Source of the DNA: an uncultured Alphaproteobacteria bacterium
Lineage (GTDB): Bacteria > Pseudomonadota > Alphaproteobacteria > HIMB59
NCBI GenBank assembly: GCA_902575065.1
Contig: CACGPU010000006.1
Location: 1-64,000, forward strand
Direction: 5' to 3'
Length of the DNA: 64,000 nucleotides
This document shows positions 23,755 through 32,011 of this stretch, one piece after another. The notes below the pieces were generated by a model. It was not told the DNA's origin. It saw nothing but the letters and a program-made list of their open reading frames with translations, and did not search any database. The translations under genes were made by a program, and so were the position numbers. The stretch's first letter is position 1. Every line of letters starts with the position of its first letter.

Positions 23755-24600
23755 ATGAATTTCATAATTGATGTAATTCTTCCTTTAGCCTTAGCATTTA
23801 TTATGTTCACTCTTGGCTTGGGTTTGACATTTTCAGATTTTGCCAGAGTGGTAAAGGCACCTAAAAATTTTATTTTAGGTTTAATTAGTCAATTAATTTT
23901 TCTTCCTATAATTGCTTTAATAATTGTTTTGGTTTGGCCACTTCAACCTGAATTAGCTATAGGTTTAATATTAATTGCTGCTGCCCCAGGTGGAGTAACT
24001 TCTAATATTCTTACATCTTTTGCTAAAGGAGATGTTGCTCTATCAATATCTTTAACTGCAGTAATGAGCCTTTTAAGTGTAATTTCTGTGCCAATAGTTT
24101 TGGGGGTATCAATGGGATTAATTTTTGAAAATTCTTTAGGCTCAATCTCACTAACAGGAATAGCTATGAGTATGTTTTTGATAGTGACATTACCTGTTTT
24201 AATTGGAATGACTTTCAGAGCTAGCCTGTCCTATTTAACGAAGAGAATTGAGAAGTTTGCCAGAATACTTTCAACTGCTTTATTTGTCTTAGTTTTGATT
24301 GGTGCTATTTTAGCTGAGAGAGAGAATTTAATTGAGTATTTTGCTCAAACTGGACTGGTAGTCCTTTGTCTAAATTTATTAATGATGATAATTGCTTTTT
24401 ACTGGGCAAGGGTATTTGGAACAGGAACCTCACAACAAAAAGCTATTTCAATTGAGTGTGGACTTCAAAATGGAACATTAGCAATTTTTGTGGGCACAAG
24501 TGTTTTTGGTGGTGGACTGTATATCATACCAGCTGCCACATACAGCATCATAATGTATTTAACGTCTTTAATTTTTATTTATTTTATAAGAAATCGTTAA
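23755..24600 (+). CDS. bile acid:sodium symporter family (BASS) transporter
   Basis: A 281-residue inner-membrane protein with nine to ten helices. Family landmarks are GLGLTFSDFARVVKAPK near the N terminus, IAAAPGGVTSNILTSFAKGDVALS with the crossover region, and SIECGLQNGTLAIFVGTSVF. BASS proteins carry organic anions (bile acids, pyruvate, 2-keto acids, pantothenate) with Na+, a sensible system in seawater. Co-directional with the beta-hydroxyacid dehydrogenase, it may import that enzyme's substrate or a related acid (inference). It ends overlapping the convergent gene by 4 bases. Confidence 0.88.
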   Translation: MNFIIDVILPLALAFIMFTLGLGLTFSDFARVVKAPKNFILGLISQLIFLPIIALIIVLVWPLQPELAIGLILIAAAPGGVTSNILTSFAKGDVALSISLTAVMSLLSVISVPIVLGVSMGLIFENSLGSISLTGIAMSMFLIVTLPVLIGMTFRASLSYLTKRIEKFARILSTALFVLVLIGAILAERENLIEYFAQTGLVVLCLNLLMMIIAFYWARVFGTGTSQQKAISIECGLQNGTLAIFVGTSVFGGGLYIIPAATYSIIMYLTSLIFIYFIRNR

Positions 24601-25019
24601 ATATAAATTTTATCTGCCAATCCAAAACAAAGAATAGCCCAACCTAATGCTAGACCTCCCGTTGATAACCATCCCTCTCTTGAATACTGGTCCGTTCTTC
24701 CTAATTTATCTATCTCACCAGTGTAAAAAGCTGATATTGCTATTATGGTCATGATTATAAACATAAAATTAAAGAATGCCCATGTAGCCTCTGTACCTCT
24801 AAATAAAATATATAACTGCATTAAAACAGCACCTACAATTACAGCACCAGCAAACCTCGCAAAAAATGCTGCTGTCACATCAATTCCATATTTGCTTATG
24901 AAGTTTTTGGTATTAAACAAACAGTTAAAGCCGTAAAAAGCATTCATAACTAATATAATTAAAAAAATTACTAAATAAAATATTCCATTAAAATTTCCTA
25001 TCATTTGAATCTCCCTCAT
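24597..25019 (-). CDS. membrane protein of unknown function, four helices
   Basis: A 140-residue protein with four predicted helices (about residues 10-30, 46-68, 78-96 and 118-135) and a polar loop GEIDKLGRTDQYSREG between the third and fourth. No known domain is recognised. It is convergent with the BASS gene. M6 (MIGNFNG) is an alternative start. Confidence 0.6.
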   Translation of the reverse strand: MREIQMIGNFNGIFYLVIFLIILVMNAFYGFNCLFNTKNFISKYGIDVTAAFFARFAGAVIVGAVLMQLYILFRGTEATWAFFNFMFIIMTIIAISAFYTGEIDKLGRTDQYSREGWLSTGGLALGWAILCFGLADKIYI

Positions 25020-25094
25020 TCAAGTTTATCAGATTTTTAACTTAAATGACTATGAATTATTATTTTTTTATGTCATGAATATTGAAATAAATTT

Positions 25095-25730
25095 ATGATC
25101 GAACTTGATATATTTTCAGATACTGTTTGCCCGTGGTGCTATATTGGTAAAAAAAGATTAGAAAAAGCTCTTAGTAATCACAAAGATACAAAATTCAAAC
25201 AAACTTGGAGACCTTTTCAATTAAATCCAGGAATGCCGCCTGATGGTATGGATAGACAAGAATATTTAATTTCTAAATTTGGTAGTGCTGATGCAGCAAA
25301 GACAATTTATGACAACATCTATGATGTAGGACTTGTAGAAGATATCAATTTTAACTTTGATTCTATAATTACAACCCCTAATTCATTTAATTCACATAGA
25401 CTTTTAGCTTTAGCATATAAACAGGATATACAAGAAAATGTTTTAGATAGTTTATTTGAGTCTTATTTCTTAAATGGTGAAGATATAGGTGACCCCAATG
25501 TGTTATTGGATATAGCTATTAAACATAAAATTAGTGCAGAAGATTTTAAAAGTTATTTGTCAGATCAAGAAAATATTGAGCCACTTGCTAATGAAGAAAT
25601 TCAAGCTAGAAAGATGGGTATAAATAGTGTCCCTACATTTATAATTAATAAACAAATTGTAATAAATGGCGCTCAGACATCAGAAAATTTTGAGATTATT
25701 TTCCAGAAGCTTAAAAATAGCTTAAATTAA
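25095..25730 (+). CDS. FrnE-like DsbA-family oxidoreductase
   Basis: A 211-residue thioredoxin-fold protein without a signal peptide, so cytoplasmic. The active site is CPWCYIG at residues 13-19; the cis-proline segment is INSVPTFII near residue 180, and an inserted helical domain lies between. The CPWC and WRPFQLNP elements match FrnE / 2-hydroxychromene-2-carboxylate isomerase-like DsbA proteins, which act as cytoplasmic disulfide oxidoreductases or isomerases and are linked to redox stress tolerance. It is separate from the following hisN by about 40 bases. Confidence 0.88.
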   Translation: MIELDIFSDTVCPWCYIGKKRLEKALSNHKDTKFKQTWRPFQLNPGMPPDGMDRQEYLISKFGSADAAKTIYDNIYDVGLVEDINFNFDSIITTPNSFNSHRLLALAYKQDIQENVLDSLFESYFLNGEDIGDPNVLLDIAIKHKISAEDFKSYLSDQENIEPLANEEIQARKMGINSVPTFIINKQIVINGAQTSENFEIIFQKLKNSLN

Positions 25731-25771
25731 AAATTATTAGTAGTAATGCTTTTTTTCTATATATTTTGTGA

Positions 25772-26554
25772 ATGTCTTTAAAATTAAAAGATTTATCTCC
25801 ATATTTAAAATTTGCTGAAAAACTTGTTAATGCATCAGAAAGAATAATAAAAGAAACACCTTCTCATCGTCTAAAAATAGATTTTAAATCAGATAAATCA
25901 CCAGTAACTAAAATAGACATGAAAATTGAAAAAGAATTGCGATCAATGATTATTAAAAAATATCCTGGTCACGATATATACGGAGAGGAATATAAAAATA
26001 AATCAAATAACTCTCCATTTGTATGGGTAATCGATCCAATAGATGGAACAAAAAATTTTATTAATGGAAATGGTAATTTTGGCACATTAATTTCTTTGTG
26101 TATTAATAAAATACCAGTAATTGGAATTATTAACTGTCCTGACATAAAAAAAAAATGGATTGGAATTAGAGACAATGGTGCTTATTGTAATGGAAAAAAA
26201 ATTAAGAAATCCCAAAATAATTTAAACTTATCTAAATTATATTTTAGTACCTCTGGAATGACAGCTTTCAAATCAAATTATAAGAATAAAAAATATAATG
26301 CTCTGGTTAAAAAAACTAAATATACAACCTTTGGTGGTGATTGTGTGCAATACGGACTCTTGGCTGAAAAAAGAATACCTTTAGTAGTAGAGTCTTTCTT
26401 AAAACCTTATGATTATATCCCTTTAGTTAATGTTGTAGAAGAGAGCGGTGGTATAATAAGTGATTGGAAAGGAAATCCTCTAAATTTTCAATCAAATGGT
26501 GATGTTGTTGCATCAATTTCAAAAAAAGCGCACCAACAATTTCTAAAAATTTAA
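25772..26554 (+). CDS. hisN: histidinol-phosphatase, inositol-monophosphatase family
   Basis: A 260-residue Mg-dependent phosphatase of the IMPase fold. Metal-binding motifs are YGEEYKN, WVIDPIDGTKNFINGN (DPIDGT at about 86-91) and GGDCVQYGLLAEKR with PYDYIPLVNVVEESGG. The pattern in which GGDCxxYGLLA precedes VVESFLKPYD is that of HisN-type histidinol-phosphatases of alphaproteobacteria and actinobacteria, which dephosphorylate L-histidinol phosphate, the step before HisD. The generic IMPase/CysQ alternative cannot be fully excluded. Tail-to-tail with the iron-ADH gene, overlapping by 4 bases. Confidence 0.82.
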   Translation: MSLKLKDLSPYLKFAEKLVNASERIIKETPSHRLKIDFKSDKSPVTKIDMKIEKELRSMIIKKYPGHDIYGEEYKNKSNNSPFVWVIDPIDGTKNFINGNGNFGTLISLCINKIPVIGIINCPDIKKKWIGIRDNGAYCNGKKIKKSQNNLNLSKLYFSTSGMTAFKSNYKNKKYNALVKKTKYTTFGGDCVQYGLLAEKRIPLVVESFLKPYDYIPLVNVVEESGGIISDWKGNPLNFQSNGDVVASISKKAHQQFLKI

Positions 26555-27696
26555 TATTTTCCGGAAATACAATTTAATATTAATTCTTGAAATCTTTCTA
26601 CTGTCATCTCTAGTGGGTTTGCACCAGTGCTTGGATCCTCTTGTGCTAATGGCGCCAATTTAATCTCATCTCCCTCATTAACACCCATATCTTTAAGTGT
26701 TTCAGGTATCTCCATATCTTTTTTTAATTCAATAATCCAATCAACGATACCCTCGAAGCCATTTTTAATATCTAGAAAATTTGCCAATCTAGTAAATTTT
26801 TTTTCAATAGCGCTACGGTTATAATTCAAAACAAATGGCATAACTGTACCATTTGTTGTTCCATGATGAGTCTTGTATAAGGAATTTACTGGGTGTGTAA
26901 CAGAGTGAATAGCACCTAGACCCTTTTGAAATGCAGCTGCACCCATCATAGAAGCAACTAACATATGGGATCTTGCTTCAACATTATTTCCATTATGATA
27001 AACCTCTTTAATATTTTCTTTGACTAGTCTTAAACCCTCTAAAGCTGTGCCCTCTGCCATTGGGTGATAAAAAGGAGATGAATAAGCTTCAATACAATGT
27101 GCCAATGCATCCATTCCTGTTCCAGCTGTAATACTTTTTGGTAGATTTAATGTCAAAGATGGGTCTAGTATCGCAATCTGTGGTAACATTTTTGGGTGAA
27201 AAATTATTTTCTTTTTATGATTCTCTTCGTTTAAAAAGACAGCCGCTCTTCCCACTTCGGAACCTGTTCCTGCAGTCGTAGGTATAGCTATTATAGGTTT
27301 GATTACACTTGAGTCTGCTCTTGTCCACCAATCTCCAATATCTTCAAAATCCCAAAGTGGTCTTGATTGATGAGCTAAAAAAGCTATTCCTTTTCCAGCG
27401 TCCATTCCAGATCCGCCACCTATGGCTATGACACCATCGTGATCACCCTCTAAAAAAACTTTTACACCATTAGTTACATTTGAACCAGTTGGGTTTCCTT
27501 GAACATCGCTGTAAATTTGTGTATTTGATGACAGACTACTATTGATTTCATCAATAATTGATGTTTGCAATAATCCAGGATCTGTAACAATTAAAGGATT
27601 TTTAATACCTAAAGTATCACAAGCTTTTTGTATTTCTTTTGATCTATCAACTCCAAACCAAACGTTTGTTGGATAATTCCAATTCATATTTTGCAT
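26551..27696 (-). CDS. iron-containing alcohol dehydrogenase
   Basis: A 381-residue group-III (Fe-dependent) alcohol dehydrogenase. The NAD-binding loop is VIAIGGGSGMDAGKGI; iron ligands lie in GTGMDALAHCIEAYSS and GLGAIHSVTHPVNSLYKTHHG. The protein is downstream of a glutamine-synthetase-like gene and an aldehyde dehydrogenase, the complete enzyme set needed to oxidise a gamma-glutamylated amino alcohol to an acid (inference). Start at ATG 27696; a further in-frame ATG three codons later is equally good. Confidence 0.92.
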   Translation of the reverse strand: MQNMNWNYPTNVWFGVDRSKEIQKACDTLGIKNPLIVTDPGLLQTSIIDEINSSLSSNTQIYSDVQGNPTGSNVTNGVKVFLEGDHDGVIAIGGGSGMDAGKGIAFLAHQSRPLWDFEDIGDWWTRADSSVIKPIIAIPTTAGTGSEVGRAAVFLNEENHKKKIIFHPKMLPQIAILDPSLTLNLPKSITAGTGMDALAHCIEAYSSPFYHPMAEGTALEGLRLVKENIKEVYHNGNNVEARSHMLVASMMGAAAFQKGLGAIHSVTHPVNSLYKTHHGTTNGTVMPFVLNYNRSAIEKKFTRLANFLDIKNGFEGIVDWIIELKKDMEIPETLKDMGVNEGDEIKLAPLAQEDPSTGANPLEMTVERFQELILNCISGKY

Positions 27697-27708
27697 TTAT
27701 AACCCTAT

Positions 27709-29070
27709 TTATCCTCTCTCAAAATAACGACGGTGCTCCCAGTCATTTACAGACTTATCATATTCACTCTGCTCCCATTTTGCAGCATGAATATAGTGTT
27801 CTAAAACATCTGAATGGAAAATCTTTGGTAATAATTTTGATTTCTTAGCAAGTTCAATTGCTTCATAAAGTGTACCAGGAACATTTTTTGCCTTTCTATT
27901 TTGATATATATTTCCAGATAATGGCTCTTCAAGTTCTAACTTATTCTCAATTCCATACAGACCTGCTTGAATCAATCCAGCAAAAGCAAGGTAGGGATTA
28001 ACATCTGCCCCAGGAACTCTGCATTCAATTCTTATTGAACTTCCATGTCCTGCTAATCTAAATCCAGCGGTTCTATTATCAATTCCCCAGGCGGCAGATG
28101 TTGGAGCAAAAGAGGACTCTTGAAATCTTTTATAAGAATTTACGTTTGGAGCTAAAAAAATTGATAGATCCCTCAAAAATAAAATTTGTCCAGCTACATA
28201 GCTTTTGAAAATTTTAGACATTCCATATTTGTCTTTGGTATCAGAGAAAATATTTTTTTTTGTTTTTTTATCGAATAAAGAATTATGAATATGACAGGAA
28301 CTTCCGCAGAAATCTTGTTTGTATTTTGCCATAAAACTAACTGCACGATTATGTTTAAAAGCAATCTCTTTTGCAGCATTTTTTATTAAAATATGGTTAT
28401 CTGCCATACTAAGAGCATCAGTAAAAACTACATTAATTTCTTGTTGACCAGGTGAGGCCTCCCCTTTAGTGCACTCAACATATATACCGGAGTCTAATAA
28501 ACTATTTCTTAACTCTTGATTAAAAGGCTCCTCTTTTGAAGTTTGAAATATCATATAATCTTCTATGTACCATGATGTTTCTTTTAAATTTTTATAATGA
28601 CTAGAATGAATATCATCATAAGTTTGCTTGAAAAGAAAGAATTCTAATTCTGAACCTAACATCGGCTCAAATCCCATTTTATTAGCTTTTATAATTGCCT
28701 CTCTTAAAACTTGTCTTGTGGAATGCGAAACAGGAGTCTTTCCATCATGTTGAAAAGCATCACCGAGAACTAAAGCTGTTTTCTCTAACCATGGTAAAAC
28801 TTTGATGGTTCTTTGGTCAGGCTTTACAGTCATATCACCGTAGCCAGTCTCCCAAGAGGATGATTTAAATCCAGGAACTGTATACATATCCATATCAACC
28901 GTATAAAGATAGTCACAAAAATGAGTTTCTTTGTGAACGTAGTCTAAAAAAGCCTTACCTGTTACTCTTTTTCCCACTAGTCGACCTTGCATATCGGATA
29001 GAGAGACTAAAACAGTATCAATCTCTTTTGATTTTATTTTTTTTTCTAATTCTTTAAAAGTAATGCTCAT
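27709..29070 (-). CDS. glutamine-synthetase-family gamma-glutamyl ligase (PuuA/IpuC-like)
   Basis: A 453-residue GS-fold enzyme that forms gamma-glutamyl amides with ATP. Typical elements are MLGSELEFFLF (metal site), GASPGQQEINVVF, SSCHIHNSLF, and NSYKRFQESSFAPTSAAWGIDNR with RIECRVPGAD. It lacks the adenylylation Tyr segment of biosynthetic GlnA and is of the length and style of PuuA, IpuC and GlnT-type ligases acting on amines, polyamines or amino alcohols. Flanking ADH and ALDH genes on the same strand, 12 and about 58 bases away, favour a catabolic role over ammonia assimilation. Confidence 0.86.
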   Translation of the reverse strand: MSITFKELEKKIKSKEIDTVLVSLSDMQGRLVGKRVTGKAFLDYVHKETHFCDYLYTVDMDMYTVPGFKSSSWETGYGDMTVKPDQRTIKVLPWLEKTALVLGDAFQHDGKTPVSHSTRQVLREAIIKANKMGFEPMLGSELEFFLFKQTYDDIHSSHYKNLKETSWYIEDYMIFQTSKEEPFNQELRNSLLDSGIYVECTKGEASPGQQEINVVFTDALSMADNHILIKNAAKEIAFKHNRAVSFMAKYKQDFCGSSCHIHNSLFDKKTKKNIFSDTKDKYGMSKIFKSYVAGQILFLRDLSIFLAPNVNSYKRFQESSFAPTSAAWGIDNRTAGFRLAGHGSSIRIECRVPGADVNPYLAFAGLIQAGLYGIENKLELEEPLSGNIYQNRKAKNVPGTLYEAIELAKKSKLLPKIFHSDVLEHYIHAAKWEQSEYDKSVNDWEHRRYFERG

Positions 29071-29128
29071 GATCGACTAAAAAATTAAATATTATAACAT
29101 TTTATTAATAACTTTGTAGACCATCGCT

Positions 29129-30517
29129 CTAAACTACTTTGCGCATATGAAAACTCTGTGGTCTTGTAAATTGATCAAATGCTAATACTGAAAGTGAGCA
29201 ACCGATACCAGTGTCTTTTACGCCCGTCCATGCAAGTGCCGGATCTAAGTAATCACATCTATTCATGAAGAAAGTTCCTGTTTGAACATTTTTTCCAAAT
29301 TCTTTAGCAAACTCCAAATCTTTTGTCCAAATAGATGCAGTTAGTCCATAAGGGCTATCATTCATCAAATTTTTTGCTTCTTTATCGTCATCTACAGGCA
29401 TAATTCCAACAGCAGGACCAAAAGTTTCCTCCATCATGAATCTCATATCATGATTGACATCAACCATTACTTGAGGGCTAACATAACAATTATCCTCTCT
29501 AGATATTGTAAATTTACTCTCATCAATAAGACGTTTTGCTCCGCTGCTCTCCGCTTCATTTATTTGAGCTCTAATAAAATTAGCTGCTGATTGTCTTACC
29601 ACAGGGCCTAAATTTGTGTCAGGTTTTGAGGGATCGTTTAAATTATAATTTTCAGTAATGCTTTTGAAGCCATCTATAAATTCTTTATAAATTTTTTTAT
29701 CTACATAAATTCTTTCTATACCACAACAAGATTGACCAGAATTAAATAGTGCACCGTCTGCAAGGTTTTCAATTGCGTGTTTTAAATCAGCATCTGCTCT
29801 GACGTAGGCAGGATCTTTCCCTCCTAATTCTAGACCAGCATTAATAAATCGTGTTCCTATATATTTTTTCACCTCCTGGCCTCCTCTTACAGAGCCAGTA
29901 AAAACAACGTGAGCTATTCTTGAGTCAGAGATTATTTTTTCACAAGCTTTATGATCAGTATGAATAAATTGGAAAACACCCTCAGGTATCCCCGTATTTT
30001 CAAAAGCTTGAAAAATTAGTTCTGCACATCTTGGTGTTTGAGATGAATGTTTTAAAATTAAACTATTACCTGAAATTATAGCAGGAACAATTGTGTTAGT
30101 TGCAGTAATAATCGGATAATTCCATGGGGCCATTACAAAAATCACCCCAAGAGGAGTTTTGTATATATAGTTGTCAAATTCTTCGTTTTGAGTAGCTGGA
30201 AGATTTTGTAATGAGTCTTTAGCAATATCTACCATGTGTCTTGAGCGCTCTTCAAAGCCTCTTAATTCTCCTGCACATTGAGATATGGGCCTTCCAATTT
30301 GCCAACAAATTTCCTTTGATATTTCATCTTTGAGAGCGATTAAGTTATCAATAAATTTATTTACAATATTAATTCGGTCATCAAGAGATGTGTTTTTCCA
30401 AATTTCAAAACTTGTTGAGGCTTTATCTATGACTGAATTAATTTTACTATCTGAGGCTAATTCTCTCTCTAAATAAATAGTATTATTTATGGGTGTAATT
30501 GTTTTTTGAATACTCAT
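29129..30517 (-). CDS. aldehyde dehydrogenase
   Basis: A 462-residue NAD(P)-dependent ALDH. Catalytic features are GLELGGKDPAYVRADAD (general base Glu, about residue 235) and NSGQSCCGIERIYV, whose Cys is the nucleophile. VMAPWNYPIITATNTIVPAI is the N-terminal coenzyme-binding segment and FGPAVGIMPV lies near the C terminus. First gene of the leftward ADH / ligase cluster, it would oxidise an aldehyde made by the Fe-ADH, such as a gamma-glutamyl-aminoaldehyde (inference). Confidence 0.94.
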   Translation of the reverse strand: MSIQKTITPINNTIYLERELASDSKINSVIDKASTSFEIWKNTSLDDRINIVNKFIDNLIALKDEISKEICWQIGRPISQCAGELRGFEERSRHMVDIAKDSLQNLPATQNEEFDNYIYKTPLGVIFVMAPWNYPIITATNTIVPAIISGNSLILKHSSQTPRCAELIFQAFENTGIPEGVFQFIHTDHKACEKIISDSRIAHVVFTGSVRGGQEVKKYIGTRFINAGLELGGKDPAYVRADADLKHAIENLADGALFNSGQSCCGIERIYVDKKIYKEFIDGFKSITENYNLNDPSKPDTNLGPVVRQSAANFIRAQINEAESSGAKRLIDESKFTISREDNCYVSPQVMVDVNHDMRFMMEETFGPAVGIMPVDDDKEAKNLMNDSPYGLTASIWTKDLEFAKEFGKNVQTGTFFMNRCDYLDPALAWTGVKDTGIGCSLSVLAFDQFTRPQSFHMRKVV

Positions 30518-30578
30518 CAGTCCTCCAATTATTATTTATTATAGTGTATTTGATGAGTTCCTGAAGAGGTTTTATTTT

Positions 30579-30604
30579 CTCGCGGCTAAATTAATAACCG
30601 CGAG
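30579..30604 (-). terminator. GC-rich hairpin between two leftward genes, probable terminator
   Basis: CTCGCGG (30579-30585) and CCGCGAG (30598-30604) form a perfect 7-bp stem, unusually GC-rich for this sequence, with a 12-base loop. It lies just past the stop of the leftward secreted-protein gene and upstream of the ALDH cluster, so it would separate the two transcripts. The U-tract is on the rightward side (TATTTATTATTTTTT), while leftward the following bases are A-rich, so leftward intrinsic termination is uncertain. Confidence 0.45.
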
Positions 30605-30620
30605 TATTTATTATTTTTTC

Positions 30621-31052
30621 TTAGCGATTCATCTTAGCTATGACTTCGCCTGGGAAAGCAATTGCGATACTATACTGATATATTATCGATCTAAACTCTT
30701 GTACATCCTCCCAAGTCTCAGATGCTTGTCCATGAAGCTGCAAGCCAACTGGAGTTTGATAATGCTCGCTTAAAAAATAAAAGACATTATCGGTAACACC
30801 TTTCGAAGGGTCAGTTAAATCTACAGGCTCAAAACCTTTAACGATAGAATATGAGTTTAATCTATCATCACCAGATAAAGAATGTTTATCATGCAAAAAC
30901 TGATGATGGCTTTGTAAGATAGATTCAACTTTCTCTACATCTGCAGATGGAACTTTTAAAGTTACAGCAAAAGAGTTTGGCTGCATATGTCCATTTGCAA
31001 AAGCTAATGATGAAAAAATCGTAAAAATCAAAGTAATAAAAATTTTATTCAT
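30621..31052 (-). CDS. secreted protein of unknown function
   Basis: A 143-residue exported protein. The ATG at 31052 is preferred because GAAAGG precedes it by seven bases and the product then opens with a clean signal peptide (MNKIFITLIFTIFSSLAFA). The mature part has FAVTLKVPSADVEKVESIL, like the first strand and helix of a ferredoxin-like dimeric alpha-beta barrel, and ends with WEDVQEFRSIIYQYSIAIA. No cysteine, no known family. A single-gene unit bounded downstream by the GC-rich hairpin. Confidence 0.65.
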   Translation of the reverse strand: MNKIFITLIFTIFSSLAFANGHMQPNSFAVTLKVPSADVEKVESILQSHHQFLHDKHSLSGDDRLNSYSIVKGFEPVDLTDPSKGVTDNVFYFLSEHYQTPVGLQLHGQASETWEDVQEFRSIIYQYSIAIAFPGEVIAKMNR

Positions 31053-31146
31053 TATGTGCCTTTCTATTAACAAAAATAAATTTAAAATTTAAATAAGAAT
31101 AAATTTTTATACTTTTTGGAGGTTTATTATATGTTTTAAAGGAAAT

Positions 31147-31773
31147 TTAAGATGTCTTTTTAGCATACCTAGACATAAAATTTTCAGCTAAGCCTTTGAG
31201 TAAACTTAATTGTTTAAGTCTTGAAACCCCATCAACTATTCCATCAACTGATTTGCTGATAAAGTTTTTGGTAGCAATATCTTTTTCTGACTTGTCGTTA
31301 AGCCAATAAATTAATGTGGCAAGATAAATCATTGAAAGCAAACCTCGCTTTGAATAGTAACTAAAATCATTTGATTTATCACCTGATAAACTCCATATAA
31401 AGTCACTATTTTCATGAAGCATTTTAATTGACATTAATATGTTACCAGGTCTTAAAAGAAATTTTAGCATTTCAGGCAATGCTTTTTTAAGATGACTGTT
31501 ATTTTCAAATTTTAATTCCATGATTGTTTTAATTTTATCTCTAGTTTTCAATCGTGAGTTGTTGAAGGAATTGTAATTCTTCTCAACTTGAATGTTATTT
31601 TGAGCAATTATGAATTTTAAAACGTCATATTCAAAAGATGGAAATAATTTTGCTAGAACAGATGTTGAAATTCTTTGCTTTTTTGCACATTGTAAGAGAG
31701 TTTCTCTAGACCAACCAAATTTGGGTACTTCGTTAATAAATGAGTTAGCTAATTTTTCTTGCTTTGACTTCAT
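31147..31773 (-). CDS. COQ9-family protein (ubiquinone biosynthesis)
   Basis: A 208-residue helical protein of the COQ9/TetR-like fold. The segment [20 protein letters not shown] and [34 protein letters not shown], with its GDxSxDFxYYxKR signature, is characteristic of the family, which binds lipid and supports hydroxylase steps in ubiquinone synthesis. It is divergent from rpsU, 37 bases away, an arrangement conserved in alphaproteobacteria. No other ubi biosynthetic enzyme is adjacent, though an ABC1-kinase gene lies 4 kb away. Confidence 0.86.
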   Translation of the reverse strand: MKSKQEKLANSFINEVPKFGWSRETLLQCAKKQRISTSVLAKLFPSFEYDVLKFIIAQNNIQVEKNYNSFNNSRLKTRDKIKTIMELKFENNSHLKKALPEMLKFLLRPGNILMSIKMLHENSDFIWSLSGDKSNDFSYYSKRGLLSMIYLATLIYWLNDKSEKDIATKNFISKSVDGIVDGVSRLKQLSLLKGLAENFMSRYAKKTS

Positions 31774-31798
31774 ATTTATATATAAATTACGCCTTTAT

Positions 31799-31802
31799 GA
31801 GG
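31799..31802 (+). promoter_or_regulatory. Shine-Dalgarno deciding the rpsU TTG start
   Basis: GAGG lies eight bases before the TTG at 31811. No ATG or GTG in frame is near the expected S21 N terminus, so TTG is the start. Confidence 0.7.
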
Positions 31803-31810
31803 TTACTAGA

Positions 31811-32011
31811 TTGGCAATAGAAGTTCAAGTCAGAGATAATAATGTTGAGGCCGCTATACGCGTACTCAAAAAAAAGCTTTTAAGAGAGGGTATTTTCAAA
31901 GAATTAAAACTAAGAAAAAATTACGAAAAACCATCAGAGAGAAAGCTTCGTGAAAAAGCCGAATCAATTAAAAGATTTAAAAAACTTATGCGTAAGAAGA
32001 AATTCGACTAG
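31811..32011 (+). CDS. rpsU: 30S ribosomal protein S21
   Basis: A 66-residue basic protein with the S21 core [31 protein letters not shown] and [16 protein letters not shown]21 binds the 30S platform near the anti-Shine-Dalgarno and helps initiation. The open frame runs far upstream, antisense to coq9, but homology and the Shine-Dalgarno support a TTG start. It overlaps the convergent pntB by 4 bases. Confidence 0.95.
   Translation: MAIEVQVRDNNVEAAIRVLKKKLLREGIFKELKLRKNYEKPSERKLREKAESIKRFKKLMRKKKFD

Noticed and set aside
31610-31810. Long N-terminal extension of the S21 frame
   Set aside because: It runs antisense to coq9. S21 family length and the Shine-Dalgarno at 31799 place the start at the TTG at 31811.
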